This document shows, piece after piece, positions 24,210 to 32,534 of a DNA stretch of 34,589 bases. The notes beneath the pieces are model-generated. The model was not told the DNA's origin, searched no databases, and saw only the letters and a list, made by a program, of their open reading frames with translations. The DNA comes from an uncultured Clostridia bacterium (lineage in GTDB: Bacteria; Bacillota; Clostridia; Christensenellales; Borkfalkiaceae). Every line of letters begins with the position of its first letter. Position 1 is the first letter of the stretch. Location of the stretch: positions 1-34,589 of the forward strand of contig CANQRP010000006.1 of NCBI GenBank assembly GCA_947626305.1, given 5' to 3'. The translations under genes and the position numbers were made by a program.

Positions 24210-26777
24210 CTAAACGTGGATCTGCGAACCGTGTCTGTCGGTCGCTTTCTCCACCGAAATTTTCTTTTCGATCCGATGTTTGAGTTCTTCGACGTGGGAA
24301 ATGATGCCGATCGCGAAATGCTCGCTGCGGAGCTTTTCGAGGCTGTCCATCACCGTGTCCACGAGGCTCGAATCGAGGGTGCCGAAACCTTCGTCGAGGA
24401 AGAAAAACTCCATGGGACGGGAGGACTTGGCGCAGATCTCCGCCGACAGCGCGAGCGCGAGGGAGAGGGAAACGAGAAAGATCTCCCCGCCCGACAGGGT
24501 GTGCACGCCGCGCAGAGTGCCGCCGTTGAGATTGTCTCCCACGAAAAAGCCTCCGTCGTAACGCAGGAAATACTTCCCGGAGGTAAGCGACAGGAGCCGT
24601 GCGCTCGCATTCTGCGCCACGTTTTGCAGATATTCCTCCGCGATGAATTCCATAAATTTATTCGCTTCGAACAGCTTTTTTAACCGTTCTGCGATGTCCG
24701 CTTCCCCTTTCAGGCGCGCCGCCTCTTTTTCGAGTTCCTCCTTGCGGGAGAGCGCCTCGATGCCCGTTGCGAGTTCCTTGCGTTTGAGCATGAGCGTTCC
24801 CGCCCCCTCGCGCGCCCGCTCTTCGAGCGCCTTGCTCTCCCCGCGCGCAAGCGCAAGCGCCTCTTCGGTGGCGTCGGTGAGGTCCTCTTGCTCCAACTCC
24901 CGCGCCCGTGCGTTCAGCGCCGCCTTTTCTTCGCGGAAGTCCTTGACCCGCTTTTCCGCGCCCACGGGGTCCCCGAACCGCGCGATCAGCGCCGCGGCTT
25001 CCTCCGCGGAGGCAAACCGCCCCCGCCCGAGCGCGGCTTCGAGCCGCTTTTTCGCCTGCGCAAAGCCCGCTTCCGCCCCTCTCTTCTTTTCCGCGGCGGC
25101 GGCATGGGCGGAGGACGCCGACGCGCTCCTCTTCCGTGCCTCCTCCCGCTCGCCGAGACGGCGTTTCTTCTCCCTTCTCTTTTCGAGAAGGAGCTGTTCG
25201 AGCGCTTCGGACGGCTCGCTTTCGCCGACGACGGAAATTTCGCCGAGCCGCTCGCGCAGATCGAGCCCTTCCGTCTGCAACCGTTCCAGATACTGTAAGT
25301 GTTCGCGGTAGGAGGCGTTGCGCTGTTCGAGCGCGAACCGCTCTTCCTGCAACCGCGCGCGCCGCTTCTCGCGTTCGTCGAATTCCGCCCGCAGACGGGC
25401 AAAGTCCGTCTTCTCCCCCTCGGAGAGAAGGGTATATTTTGCGATGAGCGGAGAGATATCCGCCTCGGTTTCGGGATATTTCTCACGGATCCCGGAGAGT
25501 TCGCCCAAAAACGTTGCGTATTCGGTGCGCAAAAGCTCCGCCTTTCCGTGTTCTTCCGCAAACGAGAGGAAATCTTTTCCGCCGAGCTCCCGCACCTCCT
25601 TTTCGAGGCGCGCGCACTCCGCGTCGTAGGAAAAATCTTTGAAGCGCTCCTTTTCGTCGGAAAATTTTCTGCGCGTTTCGGCGAGTTTTTTCTCCAACTC
25701 CGCCCTGCGCTTTTTCAAAATTTCCGCCTGTTCCGCGCGCGTCTTTCGTTCCGTAAGGGAGTCGATCTCCTCCTGCGCCTTCTCCTCGTCCCAGAGCGAG
25801 AGAGTTCGGAGCAGTTCCTCCGCGTCCGCGTTCTCCCGCTCCGCCGCGGAGAGCGCCGCCTGTGCGGAATGCAATTCTCTTTCCGCCTCCGCGCGTTCCA
25901 CGTCGGCACGGCGGACCTCCGCCGCAAAGCCGATGCGGGAGAGTTCGCGTTCGAGAGAGACGATCTCTTCCTCTTCCCCCGCAAGCTGCGCAAGGCGGGC
26001 AGAGATCTTCTCGGCTTCCGTGCGCTTGCGGAACCGATCGAGCATGAGGCGCTCCCGCCCGCGCGCTTCCTCCAGCGCCGCCCGTAGCTTCTCTTCTTCT
26101 TCCTCGAGGGCGGCGACTTCCGACTTCAACGCGTCGTTGCGCGCCGCGGATACCTCCGCATAAGGTTCGAGACGCGTCCTTGCGACATCGAGCGCCTGCA
26201 CGCATTCCCGATAGCGGGCGTTTGCCCGCTTGACCAACCGTTCCCCGTAAATTTCGAGGTCAAACAGCCGCGACACGAGCTTCAACCGCTCCGAGGGCGA
26301 CGCCTTTACGAACTGGGCAAATTCTCCCTGCGGAAGGGAGATGCACTTTTCGAAATCCCGCTGCTCGAGCCCGATGATGCTTTTCAGCAGCGCCTCGCCG
26401 CTTGTCACACCCTCCGCGCGCACGAGCGTTTCCCCGTTTCCGCGCAGTTCGATGACTTTGAGGGTCTGCGCCGAATTTTTGCGTTTCAATTCCCGTTCGA
26501 TGCGGAAAATTCTCCGCGCGCCTTCGAAATAAATCTCGAATTCGAAGTGCACATACGCCCTGTCGAGACGGATGTTGATGATGTCCGCGAGCCCCGAACG
26601 CACGCGCGGCGTCCCGCCGTAGAGGGCAAGACTGATACAGTCGAGAATGGTGCTCTTCCCGGAGCCCGTATCGCCGAAGATCCCGAAGAGCCCGCTCGCG
26701 AGCAGCCCTTCGAAATCGACATAGGCGGGTTCGGAAAAGGAATTGATCCCGCAGAATTCGAGAGATCGAGGTCTCAT
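24210..26777 (-). CDS. sbcC: Exonuclease subunit SbcC (short form)
   Basis: The N-terminal Walker A GDTGSGKST (35-43) and Q-loop region ISLPQGEFAQFV, the C-terminal signature LSGGE (761-765) and Walker B FFFLDEGFGTLD (791-802) with ISHVEELKHRI frame two long charged coiled-coil arms, as in SMC-like nuclease ATPases. With SbcD it cuts DNA hairpins and ends during repair. At 855 residues it is shorter than many homologues. The middle has no CxxC: all cysteines are in the head-proximal parts or singly in the arms. The zinc hook is therefore not visible. It overlaps sbcD by ATGA. Confidence 0.95.
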   Translation of the reverse strand: MRPRSLEFCGINSFSEPAYVDFEGLLASGLFGIFGDTGSGKSTILDCISLALYGGTPRVRSGLADIINIRLDRAYVHFEFEIYFEGARRIFRIERELKRKNSAQTLKVIELRGNGETLVRAEGVTSGEALLKSIIGLEQRDFEKCISLPQGEFAQFVKASPSERLKLVSRLFDLEIYGERLVKRANARYRECVQALDVARTRLEPYAEVSAARNDALKSEVAALEEEEEKLRAALEEARGRERLMLDRFRKRTEAEKISARLAQLAGEEEEIVSLERELSRIGFAAEVRRADVERAEAERELHSAQAALSAAERENADAEELLRTLSLWDEEKAQEEIDSLTERKTRAEQAEILKKRRAELEKKLAETRRKFSDEKERFKDFSYDAECARLEKEVRELGGKDFLSFAEEHGKAELLRTEYATFLGELSGIREKYPETEADISPLIAKYTLLSEGEKTDFARLRAEFDEREKRRARLQEERFALEQRNASYREHLQYLERLQTEGLDLRERLGEISVVGESEPSEALEQLLLEKRREKKRRLGEREEARKRSASASSAHAAAAEKKRGAEAGFAQAKKRLEAALGRGRFASAEEAAALIARFGDPVGAEKRVKDFREEKAALNARARELEQEDLTDATEEALALARGESKALEERAREGAGTLMLKRKELATGIEALSRKEELEKEAARLKGEADIAERLKKLFEANKFMEFIAEEYLQNVAQNASARLLSLTSGKYFLRYDGGFFVGDNLNGGTLRGVHTLSGGEIFLVSLSLALALSAEICAKSSRPMEFFFLDEGFGTLDSSLVDTVMDSLEKLRSEHFAIGIISHVEELKHRIEKKISVEKATDRHGSQIHV

Positions 26778-27931
26778 GCCTGTTCCTCCTCGTCAAGAAG
26801 GGATAAAAACGCGCGGGTGAGTTCCTCCTTGGGGTCCTCGCCGTAGACGGAGCGGTAATAGAGGGAAAACAGTTCCTCCCGTTTGAGCGCCGCCCGCTGT
26901 TCGACGGCGGCTTGTTCCGCCAAGCGAATTTTTGGAATGATGTTGACGAGTCCCTCGTTTGCCTCGTGGAGCGCCTTGGTCTCCCCCGCCGTGAGCGGCT
27001 CCGAGAGCCGCAGGGTGAGTTCTATGTAACGGTTTTCGTATTGTTCCAGCAGTTCGAGGGCGGCGGATACGCTGTCGCATTCGAGCCGCACGAGTTTTTT
27101 CCCCGCATGCAGGGGAACTTTGCGGATGTCGGCAAAGCCATTCCCCTCCGTCCGGAACAGCAGCACGCTCTTTTCGGTGTTCGCCTCGTCGAAGGAATAT
27201 TGCAGCACCGAACCGCTGTAACGGGCATTGCCGATCTGCTGCGGTTTATGCAGATGCCCGAGGGCGATATAGCCATCCTCGGGAAGCAGCCTCAGGGGAA
27301 CGGCGCGCGCGCCGCCGAGGTCGATATCCCGCTCGCTCTGGCTGACCCTTCCGCCCGCCACAAAGAGGTGGGAAAGGAGGATATGGGGCATGTCCCCGCG
27401 ATAGCCTTCCTCACCCCGCGCGAGCCAGCGCGCCATTTTCTCGGGGAATGTCTCCTCCGACTTCCCCTCCCGAAAACGCGCTTCATTGGGATAGGGCAGC
27501 GCGTTGATGTACACCTTTTCGCCCTTCTCGCCTTGAATGACGAGATAGTACTCTCCCGCCTCCACGGCGCGGACGGGGCGGTCTCCGCCGACGGGAAAGA
27601 TTCGGGGGCGGTTCCCGAAGAGGTAGATCCCCTCCTCTTCCGCGAGAGGAGCGCCCGCCGCGAGCCGCACGCCGTCGTCGTGATTGCCGCTCACGGCAAC
27701 AACCGCCCGCGTCTTTCCCGCGAGTTTTTTCACGGCGCGGAAAAAGAGCTCCTCCGCCTCCGCGGGCGGAAGAAAAGTATCGAAAACGTCCCCCGCAATG
27801 AGTACGAGAGAGACATTTTCCCTCTCGCAGATCGTTACGATCTCGTCCAAGACCTCCTCCTGTTCCGGAAGACGGTCCCGATCGCCGAGTCTTTTTCCCA
27901 AATGGAGATCCGATGTGTGCAGAATGTTCAT
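26774..27931 (-). CDS. sbcD: Exonuclease subunit SbcD
   Basis: Metallophosphoesterase motifs run in order: DLH (D8, H10), GDVFD (D48), GNHD (83-85), HILLSH and GHLH. These bind two Mn ions for phosphodiester cleavage. At 385 residues it is a full-length SbcD/Mre11-like subunit, with a C-terminal capping region for binding SbcC. It is the first gene of an operon that also includes sbcC, the hydrolase-like gene, lepB, degV, a membrane protein, ACT and UPF0210. Its promoter is divergent from that of the DnaD-domain gene. Confidence 0.96.
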   Translation of the reverse strand: MNILHTSDLHLGKRLGDRDRLPEQEEVLDEIVTICERENVSLVLIAGDVFDTFLPPAEAEELFFRAVKKLAGKTRAVVAVSGNHDDGVRLAAGAPLAEEEGIYLFGNRPRIFPVGGDRPVRAVEAGEYYLVIQGEKGEKVYINALPYPNEARFREGKSEETFPEKMARWLARGEEGYRGDMPHILLSHLFVAGGRVSQSERDIDLGGARAVPLRLLPEDGYIALGHLHKPQQIGNARYSGSVLQYSFDEANTEKSVLLFRTEGNGFADIRKVPLHAGKKLVRLECDSVSAALELLEQYENRYIELTLRLSEPLTAGETKALHEANEGLVNIIPKIRLAEQAAVEQRAALKREELFSLYYRSVYGEDPKEELTRAFLSLLDEEEQA

Positions 27932-27951
27932 GCGCTTTCCGCCGAAATAGA

Positions 27952-27980
27952 TTGCAATTCCGAAAAAGTTATGCTATACT
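27952..27980 (+). promoter_or_regulatory. Sigma-A promoter of the DnaD-domain gene
   Basis: TTGCAA, 17 bases, TATACT. Its -10 directly abuts the minus-strand -10 of the sbcDC operon at 27981-27986. Confidence 0.75.
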
Positions 27981-28009
27981 ATTATACAACTGCTTGACGA
28001 AAAAAGCAA
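27981..28009 (-). promoter_or_regulatory. Sigma-A promoter of the sbcD operon
   Basis: Minus strand TTGCTT, 17 bases, TATAAT, about 50 bases from the sbcD ATG. The two -10 boxes touch, so RNA polymerase cannot occupy both promoters together. Confidence 0.8.
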
Positions 28010-28028
28010 GCATATCATGAGGAAAGAA

Positions 28029-29747
28029 ATGTCCTTCACCGCCTTTTCCAAAGATTTTACCGCAAATATGTTCACGAGCGTGGAAAATCAGTTCATCACC
28101 AAGTATTTGCCGCAGGCAAACGGCGACGCGGTGCGCGTCTATCTGTACGGGCTGTACCTGTGCTCGTGCAAAGTGGAGACGGACGCCGAATCGCTCGCGA
28201 AACTCCTGAAGCTCCCCTATGCCCGATTGCTCGAAATTTTCGACTTTTGGGAGGAGTGCGACCTGGTGCACGTCCTCTCCCGCGCGCCGCTCATGGTGGA
28301 ATATCTCCCCGTGAATGCCGCCGTAGGAAAACCGAAGCCCCTCCGCCCCGAAAAGTACGCGGAATTCAACCGCGAACTCCTGCGGAGGCTCTCCAAGATC
28401 GGCAAGGACCTCAAACCTTACGAGATCCGCCGCATCCTCGAATTTCTCGAGAACAACCCCATGGAGCAACAGGCGTTTTTGCTCGTCACCGAATATTGTA
28501 TCAAAAAAGACGGCGAGAAAGTGACCGCCAACCACATTCTCAACAAGGCGAAAAAACTGTGCGAAGGACATAAATTTACATACGAACAGGTGGAGTTCGA
28601 TCTCAACGACTACAACAAGCACGAACGCACGCTGACGAAAATTTTCGAACTGCTCGGCATTTTCCGCAAGCCCCAGGACGAAGATTACGACCTCCTCGAG
28701 CGCTGGCTTTCGCGCGGGATGGAGGAAGACGCGATCGTCCTCTGCGCACAGACCCTCAAAAAAGGAACGCTTGCAAGTCTCGAACTCTTGCTCGGCGAGC
28801 TCGACGAAAAGGGACTGCACACAAAGGCGGCGGCGGAGGAGTACCTTACACGCCGCGCGGAACACACCGATACCGTATATAAAGTTGCACGCAAGCTCGG
28901 CGTGAAGGTCCAGAATCCCCGCGCCTACATCGAAACATATGCCGAAAAATGGGAGGAACGCGGCTATGAGCAGGAGAGTCTTCTGCTCCTTGCGGGGCAG
29001 GCGTTCAAGCTCGGATACGGGTTCGAGGAATTCGACGGTCTGCTCGACGACCTCTACAAAAACAGCATCGTCGATCTCGGCGGCGTAAAGGAATATTGCG
29101 CCGTGCGGGAGAGGCAGCTTCGGCTCTTGCGGCAGGTGCAATCGGTGTGCGGTATCGTCAAAAAGACGGGGAGCGCGCTCGATATGGTCGCGACTTGGCA
29201 GAGCTGGAATTTCTCGGAAAGCATGATTTTGGAAGCGGCACGGCGGAGCGTCGGCGCAGCCGCTCCCCTCTCCTACATGAACAAACTGCTCTCGGAATGG
29301 AAGCGCGCAGGAGTGTTTACCTCTTCGGAGATCCCCGAGCGCACGACGGCAGCCGCACCCAAAGCGGATTACAGGAGCGAAGCCGCCATCGCAGCCGACC
29401 GCCGCGCCGACAGGGAACGCTACTATGCGGCACTGCATCAAAGCGCGCTCGATCATGCGGAGCGCGCCGTTGCGCGCGCGGAACGGGACGCGGGATTCAA
29501 GAGCGCGAACAGCGCCGTCAAAAAGACAGAGATCGAACTTGCCAAGGCGGAAGTCTTCACCCCCTCCGCCGTTCACTCCGTGCTCGAACGGCTCGAACAG
29601 CATAAAAAAGCACGGGCGGATGCGCTCGTGCGGCTGAATATGTCCGAGGAAGATCTGCAACCGAAGTTCCGCTGTCCCAAGTGCTCCGATACGGGCTTCT
29701 TGCCGAACGGAAGGGCTTGCGATTGCTATCCGAACGATAAAATCTAA
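28029..29747 (+). CDS. DnaD-domain replication protein with C-terminal Cys cluster
   Basis: The start is placed at 28029 (MSFTAFSKDF) because AGGAAAG lies just before it, inside the track's longer start at 28017. Residues ~10-110 form a winged-helix-like start (GDAVRVYLYGLYLCSCK...LAKLLKLPYARLLEIFDFWEECDLV). Several helical blocks with the DnaB_2/DnaD pattern follow (FELLGIFRKPQDEDYDLLERWLS; DMVATWQSWNFSESMILEAA...PLSYMNKLLSEWKRAGV). The last ~25 residues hold CPKCSDTGFLPNGRACDC (CxxC-x11-CxC), much like the zinc region that begins DnaI/DnaC-type helicase loaders. It probably helps load DnaB at the origin or at restarting forks. No loader gene follows it here. Confidence 0.82.
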   Translation: MSFTAFSKDFTANMFTSVENQFITKYLPQANGDAVRVYLYGLYLCSCKVETDAESLAKLLKLPYARLLEIFDFWEECDLVHVLSRAPLMVEYLPVNAAVGKPKPLRPEKYAEFNRELLRRLSKIGKDLKPYEIRRILEFLENNPMEQQAFLLVTEYCIKKDGEKVTANHILNKAKKLCEGHKFTYEQVEFDLNDYNKHERTLTKIFELLGIFRKPQDEDYDLLERWLSRGMEEDAIVLCAQTLKKGTLASLELLLGELDEKGLHTKAAAEEYLTRRAEHTDTVYKVARKLGVKVQNPRAYIETYAEKWEERGYEQESLLLLAGQAFKLGYGFEEFDGLLDDLYKNSIVDLGGVKEYCAVRERQLRLLRQVQSVCGIVKKTGSALDMVATWQSWNFSESMILEAARRSVGAAAPLSYMNKLLSEWKRAGVFTSSEIPERTTAAAPKADYRSEAAIAADRRADRERYYAALHQSALDHAERAVARAERDAGFKSANSAVKKTEIELAKAEVFTPSAVHSVLERLEQHKKARADALVRLNMSEEDLQPKFRCPKCSDTGFLPNGRACDCYPNDKI

Positions 29748-29751
29748 CACG

Positions 29752-29795
29752 ATTATGTCACGCATAGTATTGTTATGTGTGACATAATACTATGC
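29752..29795. repeat. Interleaved inverted repeats (pseudoknot-like X-Y-X'-Y')
   Basis: ATTATGTCAC (29752-29761) is complementary to GTGACATAAT (29779-29788), and GCATAGTATT (29762-29771) to AATACTATGC (29786-29795). The two arms cross, so they can form either of two hairpins or a near-pseudoknot. It lies just after the DnaD-gene stop and before a terminator. Confidence 0.75.
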
Positions 29796-29805
29796 AAAAC
29801 GGGCA

Positions 29806-29843
29806 AAAACGGGGAGTGCGGCACCAACATTCCCCGTTTTTTT
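29806..29843. terminator. Bidirectional intrinsic terminator
   Basis: AAAAACGGGGA pairs with TCCCCGTTTTTTT. The A- and T-runs on the two sides allow it to end both the DnaD gene (plus) and the ylmC-like gene (minus). Confidence 0.85.
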
Positions 29844-29845
29844 GC

Positions 29846-30202
29846 TTATTCGTATTCTCCATAGTCGCGGCGATCCGTCGGATCTCTGCGGTAGAAGGGA
29901 GGCGGATCGGGCTGCGGAGGAGGCGGGGGCGGAGCGTCCCATTTTCCCCTTTTCTTCTCCTGTTTGGAGGGGGCGGAACGGATCTCGACCAATACCACAT
30001 CCACACCGATCTTGGTGACGTTCTTCAAATCGATGAAGAGGTCCGCTTTCCCCCACCGAAAACCTCTGCCGCCGGGGGCGACAATGCCCTGCACCCTGCC
30101 CTCGGGATAGGTAAAAACGACGTCGCACACTTTCCCGAGCCGCTTTCCGTCGCACAGGTTGACGACTTCCTTTTGTTTCAACTCCAAAAAACTCGTTTCC
30201 AC
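29846..30202 (-). CDS. YlmC/YmxH-type PRC-barrel protein
   Basis: FLELKQKEVVNLCDGKRLGKVCDVVFTYPEGRVQGIVAPGG and the strand pair IGVDVVLVEI are typical of the YlmC/YmxH family, a PRC-barrel domain of ~80 residues found near sigE/sigG in spore formers. The start is a GTG at 30202 with no clear RBS, so it is less secure. The C-terminus carries an extra proline run (PPPPPPQPDPPPF) then a polar tail (RRDPTDRRDYGEYE), unlike the compact family norm. Function is not established; association with sporulation is known from context. Confidence 0.85.
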   Translation of the reverse strand: METSFLELKQKEVVNLCDGKRLGKVCDVVFTYPEGRVQGIVAPGGRGFRWGKADLFIDLKNVTKIGVDVVLVEIRSAPSKQEKKRGKWDAPPPPPPQPDPPPFYRRDPTDRRDYGEYE

Positions 30203-30272
30203 ACTATCATTCTATGCGCGACGTGTAAAAAAATTTCCGAACAAAACCGACCTCCCGCCTTTTCGGGCGAAC

Positions 30273-30297
30273 AAAAAAAGCGCGGCTCTGCCGCGCG
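30273..30297 (-). terminator. Intrinsic terminator after sigG
   Basis: Minus strand GCGCGGC, loop AGA, GCCGCGC followed by TTTTTTT, nine bases past the sigG stop. Confidence 0.93.
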
Positions 30298-30305
30298 GAT
30301 AGATA

Positions 30306-31076
30306 TCAGGAGATTTCCCGACGGATGCTGCCGATGGCGTTTTTTTCGAGCCGGGAGACCTGCGCCTGCGAGATGCCCACCTCCGCGGAGATCTCCGTCT
30401 GAGTCTTGCCCTCGTAGTAGCGCAACTGTAAAATTTTGCGCTCCCGCTCACTCAGGCGGGCGATCGCCTCCCTGAGCGCCACCCGTTCCGTCCAGATCTC
30501 GTCGCTCTGCGTTTCGTCGCAGAGTTGGTCGAGCAGTTCCAGACTGTCCCCCGATTTATTGTAGACGGGATCGTAGATCGACACAGGGTCGGAGATCGCG
30601 TCGAGGGCATACACCACTTCCCGCTCCTGCACCTGCATCTCCTCGGCGATGCGCTCGATGGTCGCCTCCTCGTCCCGCTCTTCCAGCCCCTCCCGCACCT
30701 TCAGGATGCGGTAGGCGGTATCGCGGATGGAACGGCTTACCCTGAGAGAATTTCCGTCCCTGAGATATCGCTTGATCTCCCCCAAGATCATCGGAACGGC
30801 ATAAGTGGAAAATTTCACATTGAATTTGAGGTCGAAGTGATCGATCGCCTTGATGAGCCCCACGCAACCCGCCTGGAATACATCGTCCGCGCCCGCGTTC
30901 TTTGCCCAAAACCGTTTGACGAGGGAAAGCACTAACCGCATATTGCCGACGATAAATTTTTCCCGCGCTCTCTCGTCGCCCGCTTTGAGCGCCCGCATGA
31001 GCGCTTCGTTCTCCTCCGCCGAGAGCTTCGGCAGTCCGGACGTATCCACACCGCAGATCACCACCTTTTGAAGCAT
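30306..31076 (-). CDS. sigG: Sporulation sigma factor SigG
   Basis: The N-terminus KVVICGVDTSGLPKLSAEEN is the distinctive start of SigG, followed by region 2 (NMRLVLSLVKRFWAKNAGADDVFQAGCVGLIKAIDHFDLKFNVKFSTYAVPMILGEIKRYLRD) and the region 4 helix-turn-helix QTEISAEVGISQAQVSRLEKNAI. SigG drives late gene expression in the forespore. Length (256 aa) is normal. AAGGAGG precedes the ATG. In Bacillus it follows sigE directly; here two genes lie between. I found no convincing SigF or SigG promoter in the 87 bases upstream. Confidence 0.96.
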   Translation of the reverse strand: MLQKVVICGVDTSGLPKLSAEENEALMRALKAGDERAREKFIVGNMRLVLSLVKRFWAKNAGADDVFQAGCVGLIKAIDHFDLKFNVKFSTYAVPMILGEIKRYLRDGNSLRVSRSIRDTAYRILKVREGLEERDEEATIERIAEEMQVQEREVVYALDAISDPVSIYDPVYNKSGDSLELLDQLCDETQSDEIWTERVALREAIARLSERERKILQLRYYEGKTQTEISAEVGISQAQVSRLEKNAIGSIRREIS

Positions 31077-31163
31077 TTTCCTTTCCTCCTTATGTACCTC
31101 AGGTTATGAGTATCCGCGATCTTCCCCCTTTTTATTCTTCCTTTTCAAAAACCGATTTTCGTT

Positions 31164-31352
31164 TTAACTCTCTTTGACGAACAATTTGCAGCCCGAACGG
31201 AGGTATTCTTCGATCTTCTCCCGCAGCCGCTCCTCGCTTACGTCCAACCGCTTTGCGAGACAGTGGATGCAGAGCGTGCTCCCGTCGGACAAAAATTTCT
31301 TGCTCAGCCCCGTTTCGTTATAGGTGAGCGCCTTTCCGCAGACGCAGTTCAT
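31164..31352 (-). CDS. Small cysteine-rich protein (62 aa), probable zinc-binding
   Basis: The start at 31352 (MNCVCGKALTYNETGLSKKF) overlaps the alpha-galactosidase stop by ATGA; the track's longer start at 31409 lies deep inside that gene. Two cysteine pairs, CVC near the N-terminus and CIHC at about residue 29, suggest a zinc knuckle, followed by a charged helix (LDVSEERLREKIEEYLRSGCKLF). The stretch LTYNETGLSKKF resembles a small conserved Clostridial protein with the same cysteine spacing. Function is unknown. It is translationally coupled to the GH27 gene. Confidence 0.78.
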   Translation of the reverse strand: MNCVCGKALTYNETGLSKKFLSDGSTLCIHCLAKRLDVSEERLREKIEEYLRSGCKLFVKES

Positions 31353-32476
31353 TTGTTCTTTACCCGAAGTCGCCAGACCGCGCAACTGTGCGGAGCAAGT
31401 TCCTTGCACAGCACCCCGTTCACGGCGCGCACGGGCGCGTCGGTGTACGCTTCGGTGCCGACGAGCACCTTTCCGCTGAACGCGGGCACGCCGATATCGT
31501 CCGCCGTTACCCAGAGATTTGCGCCGCCGTCCGAGAGGTTGAAAAATCCCACCGCAATGTCGCCGTTTGCAAGGGCGCGCACGAAGATCGTCCAGTCGTC
31601 GTTATTCGCCACATGGAAGAGGTATGGACGGTTGCCGCGCTCGTCCTTCGCAATGGAGAGGAGCACGGGATCGGTGAGGATCGCCTTCGTTGTATCGTCC
31701 ATGCCGCGGACATCGCAGCCGATCATGAGCGGCGAGGCGAGCATACACCATGCCGCGAAATGCAGACGGTACTCCTTGTCCGTGCAGCCCTTTAATCCCA
31801 CGTTCCCCTTGCCGTGCATGCCGACGATCAGCATATCCATATCGTTGAAACAGCCCACACCGCCGTAGGGAAGAATGGCGTATTGCTGCTTGATGATGCT
31901 CTTCACGGAGTCCCACGCGTCCACGATGTCGCCCGTGGAGCGCCACATATTCGCCCCCGTGGTGCCGATCCATTCATGGGTGTTGTCCGCCCCCCAGCTG
32001 CAACCGCTGAACAGGATGTCTCTTCCGCAGTTCGCAAGCGCCGTTCCCATGCGGCGATAGAGCGCCTTCCCTTCCACGGAAAAAGGCTTGAAGCAGTAAT
32101 CGTATTTGAGATAGTCCACTCCCCAACGGGCAAAGGTGCGGGCGTCGGGGTACTCATGGTTGAGACTTGCGGGATAGGAGGCGCAGGTCATGGCGCCGCA
32201 GCAGGAATACATGCCGAATTTGAACCTCATTTTATGGAGTGCGTCGGCGACATGCTTCATCCCATGCGGGAATTTTTCGGGGTCGGGCACGAGATTCCCC
32301 GCCCTGTCCCGTTCGCGGAGCGCCCAGCAATCGTCGATGACGACATACTCATAACCCGCTTTTTTGAGTCCGGAAGAGAGCAGCGTCTCCGCCGAGGAAA
32401 GCACGAGTTCTTCATTGATGGCTTCCGCAAAGGTGTTCCACGTATTCCATCCCATGGGGGGAACATTCTTGATCAT
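31349..32476 (-). CDS. Alpha-galactosidase, glycoside hydrolase family 27
   Basis: PPMGWNTWNTF, YEYVVIDDCWALRERD and the nucleophile segment YLKYDYC (Asp126) are GH27 landmarks. The acid/base Asp183 is in STGDIVDAW, and VGCFNDMDML replaces the usual GWNDPDML. The enzyme releases terminal alpha-galactose. There is no signal peptide, so it should act on sugars taken up into the cytosol, such as melibiose- or raffinose-type oligosaccharides. It has its own sigma-A promoter and GGAGAA RBS, yet sits between sigE and sigG. No transporter gene is nearby. Confidence 0.92.
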   Translation of the reverse strand: MIKNVPPMGWNTWNTFAEAINEELVLSSAETLLSSGLKKAGYEYVVIDDCWALRERDRAGNLVPDPEKFPHGMKHVADALHKMRFKFGMYSCCGAMTCASYPASLNHEYPDARTFARWGVDYLKYDYCFKPFSVEGKALYRRMGTALANCGRDILFSGCSWGADNTHEWIGTTGANMWRSTGDIVDAWDSVKSIIKQQYAILPYGGVGCFNDMDMLIVGMHGKGNVGLKGCTDKEYRLHFAAWCMLASPLMIGCDVRGMDDTTKAILTDPVLLSIAKDERGNRPYLFHVANNDDWTIFVRALANGDIAVGFFNLSDGGANLWVTADDIGVPAFSGKVLVGTEAYTDAPVRAVNGVLCKELAPHSCAVWRLRVKNK

Positions 32477-32500
32477 AATTTTCTCCGATGTTTTTCTTCT

Positions 32501-32529
32501 ATTATATCAAACCGCGGGAAAAGAGGCAA
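32501..32529 (-). promoter_or_regulatory. Sigma-A promoter of the alpha-galactosidase gene
   Basis: Minus strand TTGCCT, 17 bases, TATAAT. It begins five bases after the sigE stop with no terminator between, so sigE read-through is also possible. Confidence 0.8.
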
Positions 32530-32534
32530 GCAAT

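Noticed and set aside
22194-24683. 829-aa plus-strand ORF antisense to the hydrolase-like gene and sbcC
   Set aside because: Shadow of three well-supported minus-strand genes; the His- and Arg-rich composition is typical of antisense frames in GC-rich coding DNA.
27969-29765. 598-aa minus-strand ORF antisense to the DnaD-domain gene
   Set aside because: Shadow frame without RBS; the opposite strand has the promoter, RBS and domain matches.
30203-30240. SigE-type promoter (CATAGAAT) before the ylmC-like gene
   Set aside because: The -10-like box is so close to the GTG start that transcription would begin at or inside the gene, and there is no good -35.
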